From: JAXHUH01 sp034211175
GTDB lineage: Bacteria > Actinomycetota > Acidimicrobiia > Acidimicrobiales > CAIXPF01
Reading direction: 5' to 3'
Assembly (NCBI GenBank): GCA_034211175.1
Contig: JAXHUH010000005.1
Coordinates: 1-41,135, forward strand
DNA: 41,135 nt
This document shows positions 26,616 to 35,442 of this stretch, in pieces (the first letter of the stretch is position 1; each line of letters starts with the position of its first letter). The notes beneath the pieces were generated by a model, which saw only the letters and a program-made list of their open reading frames with translations, was not told where the DNA came from and searched no databases. The translations under genes were made by a program, and so were the position numbers.

Positions 26616-29096
26616 TCAGCCCGCCGGCTCCAGCACCCGCTCCTCGTGCTCGTGCAGGGTGGCGACCTCACCGCGGCGTGCCCGCCACTCGGCCCACAGC
26701 TTGAGGCACGACGGCTGGATCAGCACCGCGGCGATCAGCGAGTAGAGGATCGTGATGGCGACGATGATGCCGAACTGCTGCATCGGCACCAGCGACGCGA
26801 AGACCAGCACCCCGAAGCCGGCGGCCGTCGTCGCCGCCGAGCCCGCCATCGCCCCGCCCGTGTGTGTGACCGTCTGGCGGACCGCCTCGTCGACGGTGTC
26901 GTAGCGACGCCGGTCCTCCATGAACCGGTGGGTGACGTGGATCCCGAACGGCACGCCGATGCCGATGGCCAGGCTCGCCACCATGGCGGTGAGCACGTTG
27001 AAGCTGATGTCGAGGAGCACCATCGTGCCGAGGACCCAGCCCACGACCGCGACGGACGGCACCATCGTGATCGCGCCGAGCAGCGGCCGGCGCTCGGCGG
27101 CGCCGAAGTAGGCGATCAGCAGGACGAGCGCCGCGATCAGGGTGACGACGATGCCCTGGGTCTGGCTGGCCGTGAGGGCGTCGAGCGTCTCCTCGAGGAC
27201 GAGGGGCTCCGACACGACGACGGTCGTCGCGTCCGCGGCCCGGATCGGCTCGACGGCCGCGTCGACCTCCTCGGCCAGGGCGCCGGCCCGCTCCTGGCCG
27301 GCCGTGGTCGCGATCTGCACGACCCCGGCCGAGTCGTCGGCGGCGAGCACCTGGGCCATGCGGTCCGGCGCGACCTCGCGGGCGAGGTCGTACACCGCGA
27401 CGACGTCGTCGGCCCCGGCACCCGCGGCGAAGCCGGTCGCCGGGTCGAAGCCGAGGTCGGCCGCGCGGTCGGCGAAGGACGGGTCCTGCGCGGCGAGGGC
27501 GCGCAGCACACTGACCGGCGTGGTGACGTCCGCGCTGCCGCCCTGGTCGCGCACGTCGTCGATCCCGGTGAGCCGACCGCTCAGGCCGTCGACCGCGGCG
27601 ACGACGGCGGGGTCGGCGAGGTCACCCTCGACGAGCACGTACGTGGACTCGGTCAGGTCGCCGCCGAAGAGCGTCTCGACCGACTCGATGATCCGGCCCG
27701 GCTCGGAGTCGGCCGGGATGAAGTCGTCCTGGCTGAACGAGGTCTCGATCTGGGTCGCGCCGCCGATGCCGGCCACGAGGGTGACCACGAGCGCGACCAC
27801 GAGGCTGGCCCGCGGGGCGCGCTCGGCGACGACCGAGGTCCGGGCCATCACCCGGGCGAGCCCGCTGACCTGCGCGGTCGAGCCGGCCGCCGGCCCCCGG
27901 CGCGAGGCCTTCGCCAGCGCCCGCTGCCGGTTGTCGAGGAGGCGGCGGGCCGACGGCACCATCAGCGTCATGACCACGAAGGCGGAGAGCACGCCGACCG
28001 CGGTGAACACGCCGAAGTCCTGGATCGGCGGCAGCGGCGAGACGAGGTTGGTCAGGAACCCGATGACGGTGGTGAGCGTGGCGAGCACCAGCGCGCCGCC
28101 CACCGTGCGCACAGCGGTCGAGGCCGCGGCCGGCGGCCGGACCCCGTGGCGCTGCTCCTCCCGGTAGCGGGAGGTGAGGTGGATGGCGTAGTCGATGCCG
28201 AGGCCGATGAGCAGCACCGGGATGATCAGCGAGATCTGGGTGAACGGCCCGACGAGGCCGAGGTAGTCGGGGCCGAGCAGGACCCCGAGGCCGAACATCC
28301 ACATGATCGTGGCGATGAGCCCGACGAAGCCGAGCCCGACGTCGCTCAGGCTCCGGTACTGGAAGAAGAGGATGGCGATGATGAGCAGCAGCGAGAGGCT
28401 GAGCAGCCTCGGCATCTCCTCCTCGGACTCCGTCTGGAGCGCCTCGGCCAGGATCGCCTGGCCGAACGGGTCGACCTCGATGCCATCGACGGCGACGTCG
28501 GCGTCGATGCGCTCGCCGACGGCGAGCGCGGCGTCGTAGGCCTCCTGCTCGCCGAGCGCGGGGTCGAGCTCGACGATCACCAGCGCGGCGCGCGCCGTGC
28601 CGGTCGCGGCGTCCAGGTCGCGGGAGAACAGGCCCGCGGCGGGCCCGGCCAGCACGTCGGGGGCGAGGGCGTCGATCTCGTCGTCGCTCGCCTGCGCAGG
28701 GTCGGTGCCGGCGGCCTCGAGCGCGGCGTCGATCGCCGCGGCGAACGAGCTGATGCCCCGCTGTCCGGCGGCCAGCTCGGCGCCGCTCGCCTCGACCGCG
28801 TCGACGATCTCGTCGGCGACCGCGAGCCCGATCGGGCTCAGCACGTCGCCGCCCTCGCCGGCGTCGACGATGACCTGGATCTGCGCGCCGCTGCCGGCGA
28901 AGTCGTCCTGGATGCGATCGAACGCCGAGGCCAGCTCGCTGTCGGGCGCGAACGCGGTCAGCTCGGTGTCGGACGACTGATCCGCGGCGAAGCCCGCGAG
29001 GATGATGGTGATGACGACCAGCCCGAGGAGGGTGCGACCCGGGCGTCGCTCGACGAGACGGGCCATGTGGCCCAGCAACCATCGCATCGTGCGCAT
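26616..29096 (-). CDS. RND superfamily exporter, MMPL/HAE3-type
   Basis: 826 aa with two repeated halves of six transmembrane segments and two large extracytoplasmic loops. TM1 is LLGLVVITIILAGFAAD; loop 1 spans ~40-220; TM2-6 follow (SLSLLLIIAILFF, LIATIMWMFGLGVLL, IPVLLIGLGIDYAIHLTSRYR). The second half repeats this (VTLIAALVLLIAYFG, VAVVGWVLGTMVLL). The proton-relay GxxxDY of TM4 is present (GLGIDYAIH near 300) but the matching site in TM10 reads IGIGVPFGIH near 712, with no Asp. Such pumps move lipids or hydrophobic compounds. AAGGA lies 4 nt before the ATG. Divergent TetR gene and operator sites imply drug- or lipid-responsive control. Confidence 0.92.
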   Translation of the reverse strand: MRTMRWLLGHMARLVERRPGRTLLGLVVITIILAGFAADQSSDTELTAFAPDSELASAFDRIQDDFAGSGAQIQVIVDAGEGGDVLSPIGLAVADEIVDAVEASGAELAAGQRGISSFAAAIDAALEAAGTDPAQASDDEIDALAPDVLAGPAAGLFSRDLDAATGTARAALVIVELDPALGEQEAYDAALAVGERIDADVAVDGIEVDPFGQAILAEALQTESEEEMPRLLSLSLLLIIAILFFQYRSLSDVGLGFVGLIATIMWMFGLGVLLGPDYLGLVGPFTQISLIIPVLLIGLGIDYAIHLTSRYREEQRHGVRPPAAASTAVRTVGGALVLATLTTVIGFLTNLVSPLPPIQDFGVFTAVGVLSAFVVMTLMVPSARRLLDNRQRALAKASRRGPAAGSTAQVSGLARVMARTSVVAERAPRASLVVALVVTLVAGIGGATQIETSFSQDDFIPADSEPGRIIESVETLFGGDLTESTYVLVEGDLADPAVVAAVDGLSGRLTGIDDVRDQGGSADVTTPVSVLRALAAQDPSFADRAADLGFDPATGFAAGAGADDVVAVYDLAREVAPDRMAQVLAADDSAGVVQIATTAGQERAGALAEEVDAAVEPIRAADATTVVVSEPLVLEETLDALTASQTQGIVVTLIAALVLLIAYFGAAERRPLLGAITMVPSVAVVGWVLGTMVLLDISFNVLTAMVASLAIGIGVPFGIHVTHRFMEDRRRYDTVDEAVRQTVTHTGGAMAGSAATTAAGFGVLVFASLVPMQQFGIIVAITILYSLIAAVLIQPSCLKLWAEWRARRGEVATLHEHEERVLEPAG

Positions 29097-29136
29097 GTCC
29101 TTCGGTGGGGGGAAGCCGGAGGCATTCGTGAACTAC

Positions 29137-29186
29137 CGGTTCCGTAGATTAACTGGAACCGAGTGCCAATAGATCCTCGGTTCCAG
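29137..29186. promoter_or_regulatory. TetR operator array and promoter between the exporter and TetR genes
   Basis: Palindrome 1: CGGTTCC (29137-29143) and GGAACCG (29155-29161), 11-nt spacer. Palindrome 2: CTGGAACCGAG (29153-29163) and CTCGGTTCCAG (29176-29186), perfect 11-bp arms, 12-nt spacer. The middle half-site is shared. The minus-strand promoter candidate TTGGCA (29164-29169), 17-bp spacer, TACGGA (29141-29146) lies inside the array, so a bound TetR would block the exporter promoter. Confidence 0.6.
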
Positions 29187-29218
29187 AATTCACCGGGTTC
29201 GGGAAGGACCGCCGACAC

Positions 29219-29845
29219 GTGACCACCACACCGAGACCGCCGACCCTCAGGGAGCGCAAGAAGCGCGAGGCGCGCCGACGGTTCCAGCGGACCGCCCTCG
29301 CGCTCTTCGAGGAGCGCGGGTTCGAGGACGTCACCGTCGACGACATCGCCGAGCGCGCCGACATGTCGCGCAGCACGTTCTTCCGCTACTTCCCGACCAA
29401 GGAGGACGTGCTCGTCGGGCGGGGCGACGAGCAGCTCGACGAGCTACGGGTTGCGCTCGAGGCGCGCCCGGCCGACGAGCCGATCCTGCGGGCCCTGCGC
29501 CACGCCGTCCAGGCGATGGTCGCCGGCTACGAGGACGAGGTCACCGACTTCGTCGCCATGCGGCGCATCGCCCGGGCCCATCCGCCGATCATCGCCCGGG
29601 GGCTCGAGCACCAGGTCGAGTGGGAGGAGGGCTTCGCGGAGCTGCTGATCGAACGGGCCGGCCGACCGATGGACCCGTTCCGGGCGCGGATCGTCGCCGG
29701 CGGCGTGATGGCGGCGCTGCGCATCGCCATCGACGAGTGGCTCGACGGTGAGGGCCGGACCGACCTGGCCCACCTCATGGACCAGGCGTTCGACGTGCTC
29801 GACGAGGGGTTGGGCGCGATCGGGGCCCGCCCCGGTGACGGCTGA
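29219..29845 (+). CDS. TetR family transcriptional regulator
   Basis: 208 aa. The N-terminal TetR HTH is complete: RERKKREARRRFQRTALALF, EERGFEDVTVDDIAERADMS, RSTFFRYFPTKEDVL. The C-terminal helices (~75-200) form the ligand domain of the MftR/TetR_C type (FVAMRRIARAHPPIIARGL, DPFRARIVAGGVMAALRIAIDEW). It lies divergent from the RND exporter with paired operator sites between, the usual arrangement for a local repressor. GTG 29219 follows GGAAGGA ~10 nt upstream and fits the family N-terminus. Confidence 0.93.
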   Translation: MTTTPRPPTLRERKKREARRRFQRTALALFEERGFEDVTVDDIAERADMSRSTFFRYFPTKEDVLVGRGDEQLDELRVALEARPADEPILRALRHAVQAMVAGYEDEVTDFVAMRRIARAHPPIIARGLEHQVEWEEGFAELLIERAGRPMDPFRARIVAGGVMAALRIAIDEWLDGEGRTDLAHLMDQAFDVLDEGLGAIGARPGDG

Positions 29846-29892
29846 CCGACCCGGCGCACCGGTGACGAGCGCCCGTCCGCGAGCCGCCTGGA

Positions 29893-29919
29893 CGCGCGCG
29901 GGCAGAGGGACCGCGCGCG
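29893..29919. terminator. Hairpin between TetR and lipoprotein genes
   Basis: Perfect 9-bp stem CGCGCGCGG (29893-29901) and CCGCGCGCG (29911-29919) with a 9-nt loop in the 146-bp convergent gap. No U-tract. Confidence 0.45.
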
Positions 29920-29991
29920 AGTCGGTGGCCGCGGAACGATTGCCGCGGACGTGATGACGACGGCCGCGGCGAGGCGCGGGCCGTCGGGGGA

Positions 29992-30483
29992 TCAGGCCTC
30001 GTCGACCGGGATGACCGGTGCGCCGGAGCCGGCCGGGCCGAGGGTGAGCGACAGCGGGACCGGCCCGGTCGTGCCGTCGTCCTCCTCCTCACCGGGGGAG
30101 GCGACCACGACGAGCGTGCGGTTGTCCTTGACCCACGTGCCGTAGAGGTCGCCGTCGATCTGCTCGGCCACCTCCACCGAGGGCTCCCAGCCGAGCTCCC
30201 CGAGGCGGTTCGAGTACCAGTCGATCACCAGCTCGGGGCTGGTGCCACCGATCTCGAGCTCCGCGTGCTCGATGCCGCCCTCGCTGGACGACGACACCGC
30301 CTCCGCGTTGGCGGGACGGGGCACGTCGTCGAACGTGAGCGGGTCGAACCGCTGGCCGACGCCCTCGAGCTGGCCGGGGGGCTCCTGGGCGTCACCACAG
30401 GCTCCGGCGAACAGGGCGAGCCCAACGACCCCGACGACGAGAGCGCGCGAGGCGCGAGCGGGACGAATGAGCGACGCTGACAT
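29992..30483 (-). CDS. Putative lipoprotein, unknown function
   Basis: 163 aa. A charged N-terminus, hydrophobic core LVVGVVGLALFAGACGD and a lipobox-like FAGAC with Cys29 predict a lipoprotein. The mature part contains a small alpha/beta region: AELEIGGTSPELVIDWYSNR, LGELGWEPSVEVAEQIDGDL, then YGTWVKDNRTLVVVASPGEE. The helix with VIDWYSNRLGELGW recalls small secreted proteins in which a helix is followed by a strand for a growth- or wall-linked role, but I cannot name a family. AGAAGGA lies ~12 nt before the ATG. Confidence 0.7.
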   Translation of the reverse strand: MSASLIRPARASRALVVGVVGLALFAGACGDAQEPPGQLEGVGQRFDPLTFDDVPRPANAEAVSSSSEGGIEHAELEIGGTSPELVIDWYSNRLGELGWEPSVEVAEQIDGDLYGTWVKDNRTLVVVASPGEEEDDGTTGPVPLSLTLGPAGSGAPVIPVDEA

Positions 30484-30626
30484 GCGGGAGCTGTTCCTTC
30501 TCCGGGAGCCGACGAACGGGGGATCGTAGCGTTCGGTTCGCAACGGGTCCGAATGTAGCGCTCGTCGGTGCCTCCACCCCTCATCAACGTTGGGCGGCCC
30601 GACGCCGACGCGCACGTCGGCCCTGA

Positions 30627-31838
30627 TCAGGCGCCCGCCGCGGCGGCTCCCTCGGGAACGGCACCGAGGAACCGACGGGCCGCGGCCACGTACACCTCGG
30701 CGGCCTCGACCACCGCGGCCGCCTCGACGAACTCGTCGACCTGGTGGGCGATCCACTTGCCGCCGGGCCCGTACACGACCGTGTCGAGGCCGCCGTCGCG
30801 CCACAGGATCGTCCCGTCGGTCGTGCCCGGCACCCCACCGAACGGGGCCGGCGCACCGGTCACGTCGCGGTGGGCGTCGGCCAGCGCCCGGACGACCGGC
30901 GCACCGACCGGGGTGTCGGCCGGGGGGCGGTCGTCGAGGACGGTGATGGCGAGGCGCACGCCGGTGTCATCGGCGACCGCGGCGACGACCTCGTCGATCT
31001 CGGCCCGCAGCGCCGGGTGGTCGGCGTCGGGCGTCGTGCGGATGTCGACGGCCAGCGTGGCGGTCGCCGGGATCACGTTGACCTGCACGAGATCGCCGCC
31101 CCGGAGCACGGTCGGGGTGATCCAGCAGCGGTCGAGGTGGGGGTGGACCCCGGTGCGGGCCTGGAGGTCGGCCTGGAGCTGCTCGAGCCGAACCGACAGC
31201 CGCCCGAGCGCGGTCACCGGGTTGCGGCCGTGGTCGGGCATGGCGCCATGCGCCATCACCCCGGTCGCGTCGACCCGGATGCGGATCGCCCCCTTGGAGA
31301 CGGCGCACACCTCCCCCTCCTCCGGCTCGCACACGATCACGCCGTCGACGCCGTGGTGGTGGCCGCGGGCGACGAAGTGCTTGGCGCCGAGCATCATCTC
31401 CTCCTCGTCGCACAGGGCGGCGAGGAGGACGCGGCCGGGGAACGGGCCCGAGCGCCGGAGGGCGTCGGCGGCGTAGACCATGGCGGCGAGGCCGCCCTTC
31501 ATGTCGGCCGAACCCCGCCCGTAGATCCGCCCGTCGACGAGCTCGGCCCCGAACGGCGGGTGGGTCCAGGCGCCGTGGTCGCCCTCGGTGACGACGTCGG
31601 TGTGGCCCTCGAACATCAGGGTCGGGCCGGGGAGGCCGCCGTCGACCGTGCACAGGACGTTCGGGCGGCCGGGGGCGACCTCCTCGAGCACCGGGTCCCA
31701 GCCGAACGAGCGCATCCGGGCGGCCACGGCCTCCGCGGCCGGTTGCTCGCTCAGCCCGTCCTCCGGCCGGTTGACGCTGGGGATGCGCACCAGCTCACGG
31801 GTGAACTCGACGACGCCCTCGTGATCGACCTCCGGCAT
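30627..31838 (-). CDS. M20 family amidohydrolase (ArgE/DapE type)
   Basis: 403 aa. Di-zinc ligands are all visible: His-Asp in FEGHTDVVTEG, Asp in RGSADMKGGLAAMV, Glu-Glu in LCDEEEMMLGAKHF, an acid in IVCEPEEGEV and the late His in WIAHQVDEFVEAA. The dimerisation domain lies ~residues 180-300 (HGAMPDHGRNPVTALGRL). It should remove an acyl or succinyl group from an amino acid or a peptide; whether it is DapE, ArgE or another deacylase cannot be decided. ATG 31838 fits the family N-terminus; CATGAT lies 6 nt upstream, a possible leaderless -10. Confidence 0.92.
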   Translation of the reverse strand: MPEVDHEGVVEFTRELVRIPSVNRPEDGLSEQPAAEAVAARMRSFGWDPVLEEVAPGRPNVLCTVDGGLPGPTLMFEGHTDVVTEGDHGAWTHPPFGAELVDGRIYGRGSADMKGGLAAMVYAADALRRSGPFPGRVLLAALCDEEEMMLGAKHFVARGHHHGVDGVIVCEPEEGEVCAVSKGAIRIRVDATGVMAHGAMPDHGRNPVTALGRLSVRLEQLQADLQARTGVHPHLDRCWITPTVLRGGDLVQVNVIPATATLAVDIRTTPDADHPALRAEIDEVVAAVADDTGVRLAITVLDDRPPADTPVGAPVVRALADAHRDVTGAPAPFGGVPGTTDGTILWRDGGLDTVVYGPGGKWIAHQVDEFVEAAAVVEAAEVYVAAARRFLGAVPEGAAAAGA

Positions 31839-31969
31839 CGCCCCATCATGCCCGGACCGCCGCGTTGTCGCCGCACCGGTCCGGCTGCGCGGGCGAGGGG
31901 CGGCGCTGGGAGGATCACGCTGCGAGGATGTGGCACGTTGCGCTCGACGAGGGCGCTCGGGGAGGATCG

Positions 31970-32770
31970 GTGGCGCAGGACCAGTTGGAGCAGTACCGCA
32001 GGTTGTTCGACCTGACGGGGCGACGAGCCGTCGTGATCGGCGCCGGCTCGGGGATCGGCGCCGCGGCGGCGACCGCGCTGGCGGCCCACGGCGCCGCCGT
32101 GACCTGCGCGGATGTCGATGAGGGGGCCGTTCGGGCCGTCGCCGGTCGGCTGCGGGAGGAGGGTGCCGACGCCTCCGACGCCTACGTCGACCTGGCGGAC
32201 GAGGCCGGCGTCGAGGGCCTGCTCCGGGGCGCCGCACCGGTCGACATCCTGGTCAGCACGCCGTCGATCAACGTCCGCAAGCCGATCGTCGACACCGGCC
32301 TCGACGAGTTCGACCGGGTCGTCGGGCTGAACCTGCGGGGCACGTTCGTCGCGGCGCGGGCCGCGGCCCGACTCATGTCGGAGGCGGGCAGGGGCTCGAT
32401 CATCCTGACCGCGTCGATCCGGGCCACGACCGTCGAGCCCGGCCAGGGCGTCTACGCGGCGACGAAGGCCGGGACGGTGCAGCTGGCCCGCACGCTGGCC
32501 GCCGAGCTCGGCCGCAGCGGGGTGCGGGCCAACGCCATCGCCCCCGGAGTCGTCGAGACGCCGCTCACCGCACCGATCGCCTCGGACCGCAGCTGGTACC
32601 GGGCGTACGCCGACAAGAGCGCGCTCCGGCGCTGGTCGACCCCCGCGGAGATCGCGGGCGCCGTCGTCTACCTGGCGTCGGACGCGGCGAGCTTCGTCAC
32701 CGGCACGGTGCTCCACGTCGACGGCGGCTGGACCGCGGTCGACGGGCGCTTCGACCCACCACTGCCGTAG
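31970..32770 (+). CDS. SDR family oxidoreductase
   Basis: 266 aa. Cofactor motif VIGAGSGIGAAAATALAAHG; catalytic Ser in IILTASIRATT, Tyr and Lys in VYAATKAGT; late motifs VRANAIAPGVVETPL and VYLASDAASFVTGTVLHVDG. A complete classical SDR, probably reducing a keto or oxidising a hydroxy group with NAD(P). GGAGG at 31961-31965, 4 nt before GTG 31970, decides the start; an upstream ATG at 31928 would add 14 residues that look non-coding. It is divergent from the M20 gene. Confidence 0.9.
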   Translation: MAQDQLEQYRRLFDLTGRRAVVIGAGSGIGAAAATALAAHGAAVTCADVDEGAVRAVAGRLREEGADASDAYVDLADEAGVEGLLRGAAPVDILVSTPSINVRKPIVDTGLDEFDRVVGLNLRGTFVAARAAARLMSEAGRGSIILTASIRATTVEPGQGVYAATKAGTVQLARTLAAELGRSGVRANAIAPGVVETPLTAPIASDRSWYRAYADKSALRRWSTPAEIAGAVVYLASDAASFVTGTVLHVDGGWTAVDGRFDPPLP

Positions 32771-32791
32771 TGGGCGGTCGGTGGTGGTGGT

Positions 32792-33046
32792 TCAGCCGCG
32801 GATGCGCCGGCCGAGGCGGCGAGCGCTGCCGCCCACGTAGCGCAGGAGGCCGCGGGTCGCGAGCGCGTTTGCGCTGAACAGGTGGGCGCCGGTGGCGCCG
32901 GCGCCGCCGGAGGTCTCGAACGCGCCGGCGTCGTCGAGGTCGCGGGTCAGCTCGTCGACGGCCGGGTTCGGCCGCCGGTCGGCGAGGGACTCGGCCGGCC
33001 CCTTCCCGCGTCGACGGGCGGAGATCCTGTCGGTGGTGGTCGCCAT
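32792..33046 (-). CDS. Small basic protein, unknown function
   Basis: 84 aa. Arg/Ala-rich, no membrane segment, no domain I recognise. The middle (ELTRDLDDAGAFETSGG) is acidic and the end (LRYVGGSARRLGRRIRG) basic. TAACGT is 6 nt before the ATG, matching the leaderless promoter pattern seen elsewhere in the window, which supports a real gene. It converges with the SDR gene 21 bp away. Confidence 0.5.
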   Translation of the reverse strand: MATTTDRISARRRGKGPAESLADRRPNPAVDELTRDLDDAGAFETSGGAGATGAHLFSANALATRGLLRYVGGSARRLGRRIRG

Positions 33047-33052
33047 GCGCGG

Positions 33053-33058
33053 ACGTTA
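33053..33058 (-). promoter_or_regulatory. Candidate leaderless -10 box of the small basic gene
   Basis: On the minus strand TAACGT, 6 nt, ATG 33046. No -35 box found. Confidence 0.35.
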
Positions 33059-33167
33059 CCCACGGTGGGCCCCGGTTTGTGGTGTGCGGCCCGAACGGTG
33101 TTCCACAGGTGCGGACGCGTGCCCGAGGGCGGGTCGAGGGCAGGGCTTCGGGCGACTTGCGGCGCGG

Positions 33168-35300
33168 TCATCGGCGGATCGTGCCGACGCCCTCCCGGGC
33201 GAGGCGGGCCGAGAGCTCCTCGGTCCCGATCGCGTGGCCCCACAGGAACCCCTGCCCGGTCGCGCAGCCGGCTGCCAGCGCGGCGCGGGCCTGGCCCTCG
33301 CGCTCGATGCCCTCGGCCACGATCCCGAGCCCGAGCGTCGTGCCGATCCGGGCCACGGCCTCGACGATCGAGCGTGCGCCGGGATCGGTGTCGACGTCGG
33401 CGAGGAGCGTCCGGTCGAGCTTCAGCTCGTCGACCGGCAGGCCCCGCAGCGCCCCGAGCGACGAGTAGCCGCAGCCGAAGTCGTCGATGGCGACCCGCAC
33501 CCCCAACGCCCGCAGCTCGTCGAGGCGTCGTACGAGGACGTCGATCTCGGCACCGAGGACGGTCTCGGTCACCTCGACGACGAGGAGGGGCGCGGGCAAC
33601 GACGACCGGGCGAGCGCCTCGTCGACGAGATCGGCCGCAGCGCCACTGGCGAGCAACGACCGTGACACGTTCACCGCCACGGACAGCGGGTGCCCGGCGG
33701 CCCGCCAGCCCTCACCGGCCGCGATCGAGCGGTCGAGCACGACCGCGAAGAGGCGGTCGCCCAGGCCCAGACGCTCGACCGCGGGGACGAACTCGGTCGG
33801 CGAGACCGGGCCCAGCACCGGGTGCGCCCAGCGCGCGAGCGCCTCCACGGCGACGATCCGGCCGGTGGCCAGCTCGACCTTCGGTTGGTACCGCAGCTGA
33901 ACGTCGCCGTGCGCGAGCGCCGTCGCGACGTCGGCCTCGATGCGCTCCTCGCGGTCGAGCTCCTCGTCGCGGATGCAGACGCTGCGGCCCGACTCCAGGG
34001 CGCGGTAGGCGGCGCGCTCCGCGTCGCGGGCCAGGCGGTCGTAGCTGTCCCGACGGCCGTCGCGGGCCACGGCGACCCCGACGTGGACGGGGAGTCGGAC
34101 CGGGGCGCCGTGCAGGTCGAAGACCATCACCAGGTCGTCCGCAGGCGCCGCGAGGGGCACCTGGTCGATCTCGAGCGAGGTCGCCGTGATCAGCCATCGT
34201 TCGTGGTCGAGGCGCTGGACCCGGTGGGGGCCGCTGAAGCGACGGGCGATGCGTGCCCGCATGGCCGACTCGACGAGGCGATCGGTCCCCTCCTCCGCAT
34301 CGAGCAGCAGCCTGCGCAGGCCGGGGACGCACGACACGATGGCCACGCCCGAGGGCGACACGGCATCGGCGTCCGGCCCTGCATCCGTCCACGGCGCCAT
34401 CGACAGGCGATTCGCCGAGGTGGCGGCGACCGCGCCCAGCGCGTCGGCGACCAGCGTCGCCTCCCGGGCGTCGACGACCTCGACCTCCAGCACCACCTCC
34501 CGTCCCGGCACCGACGACATCGGCACCGCCACGGTCCTGGCGGTGTGCCCCGGCTCCGGCGGCGCCCATGCGACACCCCCCTCGCCCACGACCCCCGAGA
34601 CGAGGTCGGAGGGCCGGGCGAGGACCGGCCCGACCCGCGGCGAGACGCGGAGCCAGTCGCGCTCGGAGCCCGCCTGGCGCATCCACCCGGCGGCCGACAC
34701 CACCGACGGGAGGGTCAGCAGCACGGCGCCCATCTCGAAGGCGACCGTGGCCGCGTCGGCGTCGTCGCGCAGCGCGGCCAGGAGCGATCGCACGAGCGCC
34801 CGGCGGTCCGGCTGGGCCGACACGGGCGCCGGGGCGGTGAGGAGCGGCGCCGCTTCACGTGCCAGCGCCCGCAGGCCGGCCCGCCGGGCGTCGTCCAACC
34901 CGATCGGTTCGAGCCCGAGCGCGGCGACGGTGCCGACGACCCGGCCGGACGCGTCGACGCACGCTGCGCCGGCGTAGGAGCGGAGGTGTGGCGAGTCGAG
35001 CACGAGGGGGTTGTCGGCGAAGCGCGGGTCGTTGCGGGCGTCGGCGATCACGAACACGGTGCCCGGGTCGGCGGCCGTGTGGGCGCAGAAGGCGTGCCGG
35101 AACGGGATGGCGACCTTGGGCGCACCCACGGTGGCGACGGCGCGCACGACGTCGTCGTCGAAGACGGCCACGTACCCGGCGCGGGTCCCGCAGATCAGCG
35201 AGACCAGGTGGGCGATGTCACCGAGGCGGGTCGCGACGGGATCACCGGTCGCGGCCGGGGCCCGGGGCCCCTGGATCTCTCGGCGCGCTCTGATGCCCAC
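33168..35300 (-). CDS. GAF / degenerate GGDEF / EAL cyclic-di-GMP phosphodiesterase
   Basis: 710 aa. Residues ~25-180 look like a GAF sensor (GTRAGYVAVFDDDVVRAVAT, FCAHTAADPGTVFVIADARN). A second, less clear domain follows. Residues ~335-460 align with a GGDEF domain that has lost the motif (LDHERWLIT in its place) but keeps VHVGVAVARDG and an ALESGRS-type end. The EAL domain (~465-705) is intact: VAVEALARWAHP, NVSRSLL, VEVTETVLG, AIDDFGCGYSSLG, DELKLDRTLL, IVAEGIER and GQGFLWG. It should hydrolyse c-di-GMP under control of the sensor domain. GTG 35300 with GGAGG 4 nt upstream is preferred to longer frames. Confidence 0.9.
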   Translation of the reverse strand: MGIRARREIQGPRAPAATGDPVATRLGDIAHLVSLICGTRAGYVAVFDDDVVRAVATVGAPKVAIPFRHAFCAHTAADPGTVFVIADARNDPRFADNPLVLDSPHLRSYAGAACVDASGRVVGTVAALGLEPIGLDDARRAGLRALAREAAPLLTAPAPVSAQPDRRALVRSLLAALRDDADAATVAFEMGAVLLTLPSVVSAAGWMRQAGSERDWLRVSPRVGPVLARPSDLVSGVVGEGGVAWAPPEPGHTARTVAVPMSSVPGREVVLEVEVVDAREATLVADALGAVAATSANRLSMAPWTDAGPDADAVSPSGVAIVSCVPGLRRLLLDAEEGTDRLVESAMRARIARRFSGPHRVQRLDHERWLITATSLEIDQVPLAAPADDLVMVFDLHGAPVRLPVHVGVAVARDGRRDSYDRLARDAERAAYRALESGRSVCIRDEELDREERIEADVATALAHGDVQLRYQPKVELATGRIVAVEALARWAHPVLGPVSPTEFVPAVERLGLGDRLFAVVLDRSIAAGEGWRAAGHPLSVAVNVSRSLLASGAAADLVDEALARSSLPAPLLVVEVTETVLGAEIDVLVRRLDELRALGVRVAIDDFGCGYSSLGALRGLPVDELKLDRTLLADVDTDPGARSIVEAVARIGTTLGLGIVAEGIEREGQARAALAAGCATGQGFLWGHAIGTEELSARLAREGVGTIRR

Positions 35301-35387
35301 GCCTCCTCCGACGCTCCGTGGCTGACGTCCCGATTGCGTCTCGGCGTTTCGGGCGGCGTGCTTGAGCCGAGGACGCGATCGGCGCCG

Positions 35388-35416
35388 TTGACAGCACCGC
35401 GAGGCGCCACGAGGCT
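35388..35416 (+). promoter_or_regulatory. Promoter with consensus -35 before the VOC gene
   Basis: TTGACA (35388-35393), a 17-bp spacer and GAGGCT (35411-35416), a weak -10 that keeps the A at position 2 and T at position 6. Transcription near 35423 would give a 20-nt leader with GAGGGAG before GTG 35443. Confidence 0.4.
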
Positions 35417-35442
35417 GACCGGAACCGACAGAGGGAGTCGCC

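Noticed and set aside
26646..29147. 833-codon open frame on the plus strand opposite the RND exporter
   Set aside because: Antisense shadow with low-complexity His/Asp/Gly/Arg composition; the exporter with 12 membrane segments is clearly the real gene.
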